Both the position numbers and the translations under genes were made by a program. The notes below the pieces were generated by a model. It was not told the DNA's origin. It ran no database searches and worked only from the letters and a program-made list of their open reading frames with translations. 64,000 nt of DNA from Gelidibacter maritimus (GTDB lineage Bacteria > Bacteroidota > Bacteroidia > Flavobacteriales > Flavobacteriaceae). The stretch lies in the NCBI RefSeq assembly GCF_014062315.1, contig NZ_JACGLT010000008.1:124001-188000 (forward strand). The letters are read 5' to 3'. Shown one piece after another: positions 54,402-63,715 of the stretch (the first letter of the stretch is position 1; the number at the start of each line of letters is the position of its first letter).

Positions 54402-54730
54402 ATTCAAGGTTCTACTCACTTTATTCTTAGCACTGCTCTTCTATTTTTAAAAGTTTCGCACTAAAACAGTTAGAATTAGTTATTAAATTTTTAAGCATTT
54501 GCCTATGCAGATATAAGTTGTAGACAAAAAAATCCTCCAACCTAAAGTATTAATAGCACCAATAATAACAATGAAAAATGATTAATTAGAATTAGTCTTG
54601 GGAACGGGCCGTTGTTGGTTGGAATTTAGAGTAAAAAAGGTGGCGGCCCCTCTTCCCTAAAAAACTAAAACACATAAAGCCTATGATATAACATAAAGTC
54701 ACCTAAGCCTTTGGCTTACAATAAAAAAAC

Positions 54731-54766
54731 CCGCTCTTAGTTTTCGAGGACATCAGAGCAGGCTAA
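54731..54766 (-). terminator. Minus-strand terminator just upstream of susC
   Basis: On the minus strand CCTGCTCT pairs with AGAGCGGG (one T-G pair) across a loop of about 17 bases and runs into seven T at 54724-54730. No minus-strand protein gene lies upstream of it, so it may end an RNA antisense to the susC start. A small hairpin TAAGCC/GGCTTA is at 54704-54718. Confidence 0.55.
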
Positions 54767-54803
54767 GTTAAAACAATTGTATCACTTTAACCAACACAAA
54801 ACT

Positions 54804-57800
54804 ATGATAAATAATCATAATTCAATAAGGTGGCGGCGTATTTTTATCTGCTGTCTTTTCTTTCTAACCTCTATTATGCCACTCACGGCCCAACAAATAC
54901 TGGTATCTGGCAAGGTTACCGATGGCAACCTGCCCATCTCCGGCGCCAATGTGCTTATTAAAAACACAAAAACTGGCGTAGTCACAGACTTTGATGGTCG
55001 CTACAACATTACCGCCAAACCGACAGACACGCTCCAAATATCCTATTTGGGGTATACTACGGTTACGATTCCAATTCAAAGCCACACAACCATACATGTC
55101 ACACTCCAGGAAGATGTAACAGCTCTAGGAGAGGTGCAAATCAATGCAGGCTATTACACTACTACTGACCGTGAAAGGACGGGGAGTATTTCTAGGATTA
55201 CAGCGAAGGAGATCGAGGGGCAGCCTGTGAATAACCCGTTAGCTGCTATGCAAGGTTACATGTCAGGAGTAAATATTGTACAAACCACGGGCGTGCCAGG
55301 TGGAGGGTATGATATACAAATTAGGGGAAAGAACTTTATTAATGGCGGGACAGATCCACTTTTTATAATTGATGGCGTTCCATTTAGCTCACAATCTTTA
55401 GGAAGCAACAGCGTATCTGCTCAAATCACTGGAGGAAATATTAGTCCATTAAACGCTATAAACCCTAACGATATTGAAAGTATTGAAGTATTAAAGGATG
55501 GTGATGCCACAGCCATTTATGGCTCTAGGGGAGCCAATGGAGTGGTGTTAATTACAACGAATAAAGGAGGGACAGGTAAAACACAGTTCAAAGCAAATAT
55601 CAGCAGTGGTGTGGGTCAAGTGTCACATTTTATAGACCTTATGAACACCGAGCAATATTTAGAAACACGTAACGAAGGAATAATAAATGATGGATATCAA
55701 ACTTTATTGAACGATCCAGCCTATGATTACATATGGCCGGACGTTAAATCTTGGGATCAAAATCGCTATACAAACTGGCAAAAGGAACTTATAGGAGGTA
55801 CTGCTCATCGAAATAATGCGCAACTCTCTGTCTTAGGAGGAAACGCTGAAACAAGGTTTTTGATCAGCGGCTCCTATAACAAAGAAACCACGGTATTTCC
55901 CGGAGATGCCAAGTACAAAAAGATGACGGTGTTTAGTTCATTAAATCATCGTTCCATGAATAACCGCTTCTCAATTGATTTCTCCTCTACTTATTCCAAC
56001 GAAAAAAACAACTTACCTCGATCTGACTTTACGTCCCTTGCTTATTCTCTTGAACCGAATGCACCCGCTTTATATGATCAACAAGGAAATCTGAATTGGG
56101 AGAACAATTCATGGGACAACCCTCTTGCTTCTTTGAACGAACAATATGAAGCTTCCTCAAATACTCTTTTTTTCAATTCTTTAATTTCCTTTCAACTACT
56201 ACCGAATCTGGCATTGAAATCAAATCTGGGTCATAACAATTATAGTTTGCACTCATATAGAACTTTACCAAGCTCCGCAAGGAATCCAAAATTCGGCTTC
56301 ACTCCCCAAAGTTATTCGTCTCTAACCACTAATGGTTCTGAGCGCCAATCTTGGATTGTAGAGCCACAATTACATTGGAGCAAACAGTGGAGAAGGACAA
56401 CCTTAGACGCATTAATTGGCACGACTTTCCAACAAGAGACAGGTAGCCAATTTGTTCAAAATGGAAAAGGCTTCCCAAATAATAATCTACTTCTAAATTT
56501 AACAGCAGCAAACAATGTAAATGTACTCCAGGATGACAACAGCAAATATAATTATAATGCAATTTTTGGACGTTTGAACATGAACTATTTAGGGAGATAC
56601 ATTATAAATTTAACAGGTCGTAGAGATGGTTCTTCAAGATTTGGACCTGGAAAACAATTTGGAAACTTTGGAGCGGCAGGAATCGCTTGGCTCTTTTCTG
56701 AAGAAGCCTTTTTAAACAAGAATTCCCTGCTAAGTTTTGGAAAGCTACGTGGCAGCTATGGAGTTACTGGAAGCGATAATATTGGAAACTATAAGTTTTT
56801 AGACACCTACAATGTTACGGGACTGGATTACAATGGGATAACAGTTCTAGAGCCAACAGGAATATTCAATCCTTTATTTGGATGGGAATCAAATAAAAAA
56901 CTGGAATTGGCTTTGGAACTCGGCTTTTTCAAAGAACGTTTATTCATAAACACCTCCTGGTATCGAAACCGGTCTTCTGATCAGTTGATTGGTATTCCAT
57001 TACCTGCAACCACAGGATTTTCAACTCTGACAGGAAATTTCAATGCAACAGTTGAAAACTCAGGATTTGAAATTGATTTTCGGATAATTGATTTACTTCA
57101 AGAAAAAATTAAATGGACGGCCGCATTTAACATTGCGGTACCCAAAAATAAACTAATAAAATTTGACGGACTTGAAACATCCACATTCTCTAACCAATAT
57201 ATCATTGGCAAACCACTTTCTATCCTAAAGTTATACAATGCCTTAGGGGTAGACCAAGAAACTGGAAGCTATAAATTTGAAGATTACAACGGTGATGGAA
57301 ACATTAGTAGTCCAGAAGACAGACAGTGGCTTGAGGATCTTTCACCTAAGTTTTATGGCGGATTGAGCAATACTTTAAGTTACGGCAACTTTACACTTAA
57401 TATGTTTTTGCAATTCAAAAACCAAAAAGCATTTAATGAATTTGTAGTACAAGCAACCCCCGGCCTTAAAGGTAATGCTTCTATAAAACTGCTAGATAGA
57501 TGGCAACAGCCAGGCGACACAAATCCCATTAAAATGGCGTCAGGAGGTTTATCTCGTGGACGAGATAATGGTAGTTTTCTAAAACAAAGCAATGCCGCGA
57601 TATCAGATGCTTCATTTATCCGATTGCGCAATGTATCCCTAAACTATTATATACCCACACTTAATACTTTTGATATCAATGTGTACTTACAGGGTCAGAA
57701 TTTACTAACATTTACCAATTTTGGAGGACCTGATCCAGAACAGTCGTTCTATAACACCCTACCTCCTTTAAAACAAATAACCCTTGGAATAAAAATAGAC

Positions 57801-57806
57801 TTTTAA
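54804..57806 (+). CDS. SusC/RagA-type TonB-dependent outer-membrane transporter
   Basis: About 1000 residues. A signal peptide ends near AQQ (residue 30), then a carboxypeptidase-regulatory-like domain (ILVSGKVTDGNLPISGANVL to about residue 110), a plug domain (GYYTTTDRERTGSISRI, NPLAAMQGYMSGVNIVQTTG, IQIRGKNFINGGTDPLFIID, GSRGANGVVLITT) and a 22-strand barrel. The GYY...RTGSIS and NPL.A..GY..GV sequence type is the one often found with peptidases and redox proteins rather than glycan PULs (recollection, not checked). The ATG at 54804 is preferred over 54777. It is followed 20 bases later by susD. It imports a ligand with SusD; the substrate is unknown and may be peptide. Confidence 0.9.
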   Translation: MINNHNSIRWRRIFICCLFFLTSIMPLTAQQILVSGKVTDGNLPISGANVLIKNTKTGVVTDFDGRYNITAKPTDTLQISYLGYTTVTIPIQSHTTIHVTLQEDVTALGEVQINAGYYTTTDRERTGSISRITAKEIEGQPVNNPLAAMQGYMSGVNIVQTTGVPGGGYDIQIRGKNFINGGTDPLFIIDGVPFSSQSLGSNSVSAQITGGNISPLNAINPNDIESIEVLKDGDATAIYGSRGANGVVLITTNKGGTGKTQFKANISSGVGQVSHFIDLMNTEQYLETRNEGIINDGYQTLLNDPAYDYIWPDVKSWDQNRYTNWQKELIGGTAHRNNAQLSVLGGNAETRFLISGSYNKETTVFPGDAKYKKMTVFSSLNHRSMNNRFSIDFSSTYSNEKNNLPRSDFTSLAYSLEPNAPALYDQQGNLNWENNSWDNPLASLNEQYEASSNTLFFNSLISFQLLPNLALKSNLGHNNYSLHSYRTLPSSARNPKFGFTPQSYSSLTTNGSERQSWIVEPQLHWSKQWRRTTLDALIGTTFQQETGSQFVQNGKGFPNNNLLLNLTAANNVNVLQDDNSKYNYNAIFGRLNMNYLGRYIINLTGRRDGSSRFGPGKQFGNFGAAGIAWLFSEEAFLNKNSLLSFGKLRGSYGVTGSDNIGNYKFLDTYNVTGLDYNGITVLEPTGIFNPLFGWESNKKLELALELGFFKERLFINTSWYRNRSSDQLIGIPLPATTGFSTLTGNFNATVENSGFEIDFRIIDLLQEKIKWTAAFNIAVPKNKLIKFDGLETSTFSNQYIIGKPLSILKLYNALGVDQETGSYKFEDYNGDGNISSPEDRQWLEDLSPKFYGGLSNTLSYGNFTLNMFLQFKNQKAFNEFVVQATPGLKGNASIKLLDRWQQPGDTNPIKMASGGLSRGRDNGSFLKQSNAAISDASFIRLRNVSLNYYIPTLNTFDINVYLQGQNLLTFTNFGGPDPEQSFYNTLPPLKQITLGIKIDF

Positions 57807-57826
57807 CATTAAAACACAAAAAAAAA

Positions 57827-59257
57827 ATGAAAGACATACTTTATTTGGCCTACTTCCTATGGCCATCAAAATACTTATCGAAATTTAAGTATTATTTAAA
57901 TCAAATAGCCTTCTTCCTTTTGGGATGTTGGCTACTTGGTTGCTCGGACTTTGTGGAAGTAGATTCACCAAAAAACATTCTCATTTCGGAAACCGTATTC
58001 AACGATCCAGCTACTGTAGAATCTGCATTGGCAAATATCTACTATAAACTTCGAGACCAAGGCATGGTAAGTGGCAATTTCGGATTGACAACTTTGATGG
58101 GAATTTATGCTGACGAGCTGGATTATTATGGCACCAATCATAGCTATCATGAATTTTATAACCATACTGTTGCTAATGAGAATTCCATTCTATTGAGTTG
58201 GTGGAATCATGCATATCATCTAATTTATGCATCCAATGATATTTTAAAAGGATTAGAAGCTTCACATAATATACCATTCGAAAAACGAGAAAGCTTGACC
58301 GGTCAGACACTTTTTATAAGAGCGTATATCCACAGTCATTTGGTGTCCTTGTTTGGTGAGATACCTTACATTACATCCACGGATTATTTAAAAAACCAAG
58401 AGATATCTCGAACTGCTGAATCAGAAGTCTATGAACACATAATAGCAGACCTTAGAAATGCCATTGATTTTCTAAAAAATACAGAAAACAAAGTTGGTGA
58501 ACGGGTGATTCCTGACCAAAATACTGCGAAGGCTTTATTGGCAAGAATTTATCTTTACACAGAGAAATGGGATCTTGCTTCATCCTTGGCTACAGAAGTA
58601 ATTGAGGCCTATGCCATAGAACCAAATTTAGACGATGTATTCCTGAAAACTTCTCAAGAAACCATATGGCAGTTAAAACCAGGCGTCAATCCAAAAAACA
58701 CACAGGAAGCCAATCAGTTAATAATCCAAGGGATTCCTGGTCAAAATTATGCTTTGAGCGAATCACTACTATCAAATTTTGAAAATGGCGATTTACGTTA
58801 TATCAATTGGATAGGTACCAAGTCTAACACAGACAATGACGTCACATTAAAATATGCACATAAATACAAACTTTTATTTCATGAAATGGAGTCTTTAGAA
58901 TACTCTATTCTTTTTAGACTGGCCGAGCAGTATTTGATTCGCGCTGAAACTATGGCAAAGCTAGGAAACTTTGCACGCGCTCAGCAAGACCTCAATGTTA
59001 TTAGAAACCGTGCAGGATTGTCAAATACTACAGCCAATTCGCTAAACGAGATTTTGGACGCTATCCTCCAAGAACGACAGGTAGAATTATTTTCTGAGCA
59101 TGGCCATAGATGGTTCGATCTAAAACGTACTGGCAAGGCTCCAGAAGTTTTAAGTGTACTTAAATCAAATTGGGAGCATTACAATCTTCTTTTTCCAATT
59201 CCAGAAAAGGAATTATCAATTAACCCCAATTTATTACCTCAAAATAATGGTTACTAA
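57827..59257 (+). CDS. SusD/RagB-type surface lipoprotein
   Basis: A 476-residue partner of the SusC transporter. The lipobox is LLGC in FFLLGCWLLGCSDFVEVDSP, so the mature protein starts near Cys42. The N-region before it is unusually long (about 25 residues). The SusD fold is seen in the TPR-like helices and in the C-terminal YLIRAETMAKLGN, ARAQQDLNVIRNRAG and ILQERQVELFSEHGHRWFDLKRTG segments. It caps the SusC barrel and binds ligand at the cell surface. The metalloprotease gene follows after 36 bases, so all three are one operon. Confidence 0.92.
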   Translation: MKDILYLAYFLWPSKYLSKFKYYLNQIAFFLLGCWLLGCSDFVEVDSPKNILISETVFNDPATVESALANIYYKLRDQGMVSGNFGLTTLMGIYADELDYYGTNHSYHEFYNHTVANENSILLSWWNHAYHLIYASNDILKGLEASHNIPFEKRESLTGQTLFIRAYIHSHLVSLFGEIPYITSTDYLKNQEISRTAESEVYEHIIADLRNAIDFLKNTENKVGERVIPDQNTAKALLARIYLYTEKWDLASSLATEVIEAYAIEPNLDDVFLKTSQETIWQLKPGVNPKNTQEANQLIIQGIPGQNYALSESLLSNFENGDLRYINWIGTKSNTDNDVTLKYAHKYKLLFHEMESLEYSILFRLAEQYLIRAETMAKLGNFARAQQDLNVIRNRAGLSNTTANSLNEILDAILQERQVELFSEHGHRWFDLKRTGKAPEVLSVLKSNWEHYNLLFPIPEKELSINPNLLPQNNGY

Positions 59258-59293
59258 AGTACAATCTCTTTTCATAAAACTAATTTTAAAAAC

Positions 59294-61594
59294 ATGAAAC
59301 ATATAATTACGACATGCTTGTTTTTGATATATACTACAGGTTTTTGTTACCCCACGAACACATCTTTACAAGGCAATAAAACCACTGTGCAAAATTCCGA
59401 TTTGGTGCCCTTCATTACTTCTCTGATAGAAGGCAATCAACTCTACTTAGAAATCCCAAGGCGCATATTAAATCAACCTATTATATTTGTGAGATATGAC
59501 AATAAATATGACCATAAATACATGCAAGTGATTTGGTCAAAACTTGAGGATAAAATTCTATTGAAGGTTCCGAGCATAACCTCTACGGCCGGGATAATAC
59601 TGCCGATAAAGCCTAAACTTATCCTTTCAGATAACATCCTTGCAATATTTCCAATTGAAAAAGCAAAGAGTGAGGGCGATAAGTATCGTATCAATATTAC
59701 ATCACTTCTTCTTGAACAAAATATCCCATGGAGCCAAGGATTTTCGGAAACCGCAGTTCCTCAAATTAGCATGGTGTTGGATTCTGCCAATATGGATAAG
59801 GAAGTGGTCATAAAAATCCGAAAAGGAGTATTAATGGACCAAGCTAAAATATCACTCCCCATGTATTTTTCCTTCTGCGCTCTTGGAGAACCAATGAAAG
59901 CAAGACCTTATGATTTTCGCATGGGTTTTTTCAATGAAAAACTTCTAGACATTCCATATGGTGTGGAAAATCGTCGAGCTAACATAATGAGATGGCGCCT
60001 AGAGAAAGACGATGAAGACCAAGCTATTAGCAGACCTAAAAACCCCATCACCTTTGTTATGTCACCAGACATACCTAAAAAATGGAGACCCTATGTTAAA
60101 GCCGGTATTGAAGAATGGCTACCAGCTTTTGAAGAAGCTGGCTTTAGGGATGCCTTAGTGGTAAAAGAAGTAGATAGCTTAAGTGAATGGCAAGCCCATA
60201 GCATTAATACGTCTGTAATATACTGGGGAGATTCACTCAGGCTAAGAGGTTCTGAATTTGGAGTTTTTGGAGGCACCGTAGGCACTATTGTTGATGAGAG
60301 AACGGGTGAAATTCTTAAGGGTGATATTTATATGGCCATCTCGCGAGAAGAGTATTCAGAACGCTATTTTGTAAAATCAGCGCCCTTGGATATAAGAGCT
60401 CAAAAATTTCCATTTCCAGATGACCTTTTGGGCGAATTGTACCAAACAATGGTGGCCCACGAAGCCGGGCATGTTTTTGGATTAATGGATGCAAACTTTG
60501 GTAAGTTTAGCTATCCAATTGACCTCATAAGTAATGTCGATTGGGTAAATACTATGGGACACACTCCAAGTGTCATGAACTATACCCGGTCAAATAATAT
60601 AGCTCAACCAGAAGATAGCATACCTCCTTCGCTTCTCATTCAAAAAGTGGGACCTATGGATCATTACAATATACGTTGGGCTTATACCCAATTTCCAGCT
60701 GGAACTTCTCCTAAAGAAGAGCGAGCTGCATTGGAACTCATCATACGTCAGCAGGACTCTATTCCATGGTATCGGTATGATTATGGCGGCCATGAATCTA
60801 TCGGACCGGCACGTATGAACGAAGTTATAGTAACTCGCAACCCAGTAAAAAGTACCGAAATGGCATTAAAAAATTTAAAACGTGTTGTTGAATTGATTCC
60901 TGAAGTCTGCAATGATCAAAAAGACAACGCCCGTTTAGAACGTTTATATGCTAAAACTTTAGAAGTGTGGTTCGATCAAATGATGTATGTTGGTTCTCTG
61001 ATTGGAGGGTATGACATACATTACAAATCTATTAATCAAACAGGAAACATGTATGTGCCTATTCCGTCTGAAACTCAAGATGATGCACTTGATTTTCTAT
61101 TTATGAATGCGTTTAATCTTCCTGAATGGTTGATCCGACCAGAATTTTATAAAAAAATTAAATATTCAACTTTTCCTGATAAATTATTAGAATATCAACA
61201 ACGGCTCTTATTTGAATTATTAGAGGCCAAAAGAACAAAACGTTTTGAATATTTAGAATCCTTAGAGGGCTATGAAGGAGCATTACCTATGTATTTGACA
61301 AAACTACAATATGGACTATTCAATGATTTAGAGAGTTTGCATTCAAGTGTAAAACCTAGAAATCAAGAATTACAAATGACTTATATTGAAAAGTTGATTT
61401 CGATGGTACAGCAGGAAAGAGAGACTATAACTGCAGCTCGCAAAGCTTTTGCATATAGCGACTATACCAAAGGTTACATTATGGAACAATTAATGATTTT
61501 AAAGGATCGTATTCAAAACGGATTGGATAACAAAAAGGTAAATGCATCTTTGGGCCATTGGCACCTATGTCTCGAAAAACTGAATACAATCTAA
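59294..61594 (+). CDS. Zinc-dependent metalloprotease of the DUF5117/DUF4953 type
   Basis: A 766-residue protein with a signal peptide (MKHIITTCLFLIYTTGFCYP). The middle holds a metzincin site: MVAHEAGHVFGLMDANFG near 386-403 (HExxHxxGxxD) with a Met-turn PSVMNYTR near 425. N-terminal and C-terminal segments resemble the DUF5117 and DUF4953 regions of a Bacteroidota family of large secreted or periplasmic proteases. No T9SS C-terminal domain is visible. Its place directly after susD suggests it degrades or processes what SusCD imports, or matures a partner protein. It is followed by a bidirectional terminator and the convergent DUF6520 gene. Confidence 0.85.
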   Translation: MKHIITTCLFLIYTTGFCYPTNTSLQGNKTTVQNSDLVPFITSLIEGNQLYLEIPRRILNQPIIFVRYDNKYDHKYMQVIWSKLEDKILLKVPSITSTAGIILPIKPKLILSDNILAIFPIEKAKSEGDKYRINITSLLLEQNIPWSQGFSETAVPQISMVLDSANMDKEVVIKIRKGVLMDQAKISLPMYFSFCALGEPMKARPYDFRMGFFNEKLLDIPYGVENRRANIMRWRLEKDDEDQAISRPKNPITFVMSPDIPKKWRPYVKAGIEEWLPAFEEAGFRDALVVKEVDSLSEWQAHSINTSVIYWGDSLRLRGSEFGVFGGTVGTIVDERTGEILKGDIYMAISREEYSERYFVKSAPLDIRAQKFPFPDDLLGELYQTMVAHEAGHVFGLMDANFGKFSYPIDLISNVDWVNTMGHTPSVMNYTRSNNIAQPEDSIPPSLLIQKVGPMDHYNIRWAYTQFPAGTSPKEERAALELIIRQQDSIPWYRYDYGGHESIGPARMNEVIVTRNPVKSTEMALKNLKRVVELIPEVCNDQKDNARLERLYAKTLEVWFDQMMYVGSLIGGYDIHYKSINQTGNMYVPIPSETQDDALDFLFMNAFNLPEWLIRPEFYKKIKYSTFPDKLLEYQQRLLFELLEAKRTKRFEYLESLEGYEGALPMYLTKLQYGLFNDLESLHSSVKPRNQELQMTYIEKLISMVQQERETITAARKAFAYSDYTKGYIMEQLMILKDRIQNGLDNKKVNASLGHWHLCLEKLNTI

Positions 61595-61685
61595 ATATGT
61601 GTAACCCACTCATTGTTTTGTACAGTGCTATCTTACTTATAAGAAAAAACCAACTATACCTAAGTTTTTGTTTTTTGCGTTAACC

Positions 61686-61717
61686 AAGAAGGTGCCTTAT
61701 AAGGCACCTTCTTTTAA
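61686..61717. terminator. 28-bp perfect palindrome, bidirectional terminator
   Basis: AAGAAGGTGCCTTA and TAAGGCACCTTCTT form a perfect palindrome (61686-61713) between the convergent metalloprotease and DUF6520 genes. It has T-rich sequence after it on the plus strand and a shorter T-tract on the minus strand. Confidence 0.85.
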
Positions 61718-61733
61718 AAATAACCATAGTAAA

Positions 61734-61982
61734 TTACGGATTTAATTTTCGCAATGGATTCATTAACTCCATTTCTGCATACAATTGAAAGCCGTCGAAT
61801 TCACAATTAAAACCAGTTCGAGGCTGACATTCTATTCCTATGGGAACAGATTGAACTCCCAATGCAGGGTCTAAATAGTAACCCATAGTAGTGGAGGTCT
61901 TTGCATCCATTGCAAACGACAGCCCAATAGCCAAAATCATTACTAAAAACGGCATTACACTTTTAAAAAATTTTGTTTTCAT
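61734..61982 (-). CDS. DUF6520-like small exported protein
   Basis: An 82-residue protein. A signal-like N-terminus (MKTKFFKSVMPFLVMILAIGLSFAMDAKT) is followed by a short mature part with two Cys (GIECQPRTGFNCEFDGFQLY). This layout matches the DUF6520 family of flavobacterial small proteins, whose function is unknown. The start at 61982 is an ATG; an in-frame TTG at 61991 is less likely. It lies 77 bases after the MauE-like gene on the same strand, an arrangement I recall as common for this family. It may be the substrate or a partner of the neighbouring SusCD/metalloprotease set (inference). Confidence 0.75.
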   Translation of the reverse strand: MKTKFFKSVMPFLVMILAIGLSFAMDAKTSTTMGYYLDPALGVQSVPIGIECQPRTGFNCEFDGFQLYAEMELMNPLRKLNP

Positions 61983-62059
61983 AATATTCAAATTTATAAG
62001 TTATGATCTACTCTTTTTACAGGTTTTCGATCTTCCCCCTGTCACTACGTAGTATTATG

Positions 62060-62497
62060 TTACTTATAAGTTTCTGCTTCCTTTTCAACAAAAATTCCGA
62101 TTAACGCAACTCCAATAAAGAGACTATTAAAAATCAGATGTTCTTTCCATCCCAAGGCTTCCAACACCCCACCACAAGAGCAAGGCACAAAATCAGTAAA
62201 GTTCAGGATGATGACTATGTAGGTAGTAAACATCACCATCATGGCAAAAAAACCATAAAGAGCAATCCGTCTGGTGCGCTTAAACATCAAGAAAAACGAT
62301 ATAAGCAACTCCAACAATGGCACCCCAATGGCCACGGGTTTGGCATAAGCACTCAATAACGGAGATTGCCCCAACTGGGTTTCAAAAGTCTCAAAGTCCA
62401 TCAATTTGCTCACGGCGGCATACACAAATAAGAACGCACACAAATAAATACCAATCTCTACGAAGTAGTTTCTCAATATGTCCCATTTCAATTTCAT
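62060..62497 (-). CDS. MauE/DoxX-like redox-associated membrane protein
   Basis: A 145-residue membrane protein with four hydrophobic helices. The FVPCSCGGVLEALGW segment near residues 102-116 holds a CxCGG Cys pair, the mark of MauE-type proteins, which are linked to disulfide chemistry or maturation of Cys-containing exported proteins. The neighbour DUF6520 protein has two Cys, so the pair may be a thiol-redox module. It is the first gene of a two-gene minus-strand unit. No promoter was found. The spacer 62498-62870 has no gene but holds a 9-bp stem hairpin (62637-62661) and CGTTATT heptads. Confidence 0.82.
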   Translation of the reverse strand: MKLKWDILRNYFVEIGIYLCAFLFVYAAVSKLMDFETFETQLGQSPLLSAYAKPVAIGVPLLELLISFFLMFKRTRRIALYGFFAMMVMFTTYIVIILNFTDFVPCSCGGVLEALGWKEHLIFNSLFIGVALIGIFVEKEAETYK

Positions 62498-62786
62498 AAC
62501 TGAATCTTAAGTAGGAATAAAATTCGTGAATTGTAATGTTTTCAAAAGGATAACCGATGGTCCCTAAGGGATTTTTCATAAGTTCCATGTATGAAATTTG
62601 GAATATATACAATAATGAGACTCTCTTTAATTAGAAATTGTTGGTAAAAAACACCAACAATGGCAAAGGCTCTCAATGATTTTTTAAGACACATCCCCGC
62701 ACTCCTTCTTCTGTCGCCAGGCTCCGTCGAGATGGATGCTAATTCATTATTCTACTATTCAAAAATCTCAATCTTCAATGAACAAT

Positions 62787-62828
62787 CGTAAATCGTTATT
62801 CGTTATTCGTTATTCGTTATTCAAAAAT
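62787..62828. repeat. CGTTATT heptad array
   Basis: CGTAAAT, four CGTTATT and CAAAAAT in perfect 7-bp register. Confidence 0.8.
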
Positions 62829-62870
62829 CCTCAATCAACATGTACTTCCCTGAATAGAGTTGACCGTTTT

Positions 62871-63707
62871 TTAGTTATTTATTTCATTGTTAAAAATAGT
62901 TGTTTTTGGTCTATCTTCAGGTTTCAAGGTCGACCAATATTCCTCAAAATTGTTTGGGCTCATTTTCGGTAAATTTTTATGTGTTCTTATTTCATTGTAA
63001 TTTTTTACAGCTTTCGCTACACATTGTTTTAACTGAAGGAATGTTTCAGGTTTCCAATAATCTAGATACTCTTCCTTTATAGTTCTATTGATACGTTCCG
63101 CATATGCATTGTCCAATCCACTTAAGGACATACTTATCTTGGTTCCATTGCTTACCAATAAATCTATATACTTATGATAAGTGTATTGGCTTCCTCTGTC
63201 CGAATTATGAACCTCAGGTGCATTATTTTCCTTTAGCGCCATTTTAAGAGCTTCTAAATTGGCTTGGGCCCGCATGTTATCCGATACTATAAATCCAACA
63301 ATCTTTTTTGTATAAACATCTATTATGAACACAGCGTAATAGTGTTTGCCATTAAGTGGCAAATAGGTTATATCCGATTGTCATAATACGTTTGGTGCGT
63401 TTATTCTTAAGCCTTTTATTAGATTGGGATAAAACTTCTTGCCTGCTATTGTTGTACGTTTATAATTCTTCTTCCTTTTTATCCTGTAACCGAGATCCAT
63501 CATGGTTTCTATAAACCGATCCCTACCTATAAAATCCGGATTTAATATATCGTACATCTTTTCAACTCCACAACCAGGATGGTCCTCCCGAAGATCATCT
63601 GCCTCTAAAATTAATTGAGACACTCGGCCATCGAAAACTGCTTGTCGCCGTGCATACTGACTGACAGCTTGTTTACTTATGCCTATGGTGTGATAAAGCT
63701 GGTTCAT
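62871..63707 (-). pseudogene. IS3-family transposase OrfB with one in-frame stop
   Basis: The frame is open from 63707 to 62871 except for a TGA at 63378-63380. The conserved context is NAPNVL-stop-QSDITYLPLN; this family normally has Trp there (VWQSDITY), so a TGG to TGA change is the simplest cause. The DDE triad is otherwise intact: Asp in QSDITY, Asp in NSDRGSQYT, Glu in RINRTIKEEY. The two halves are in one frame with no other damage, so the mutation looks recent. Without readthrough the product lacks the catalytic core. Confidence 0.85.
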
Positions 63708-63715
63708 ACTAAAGC

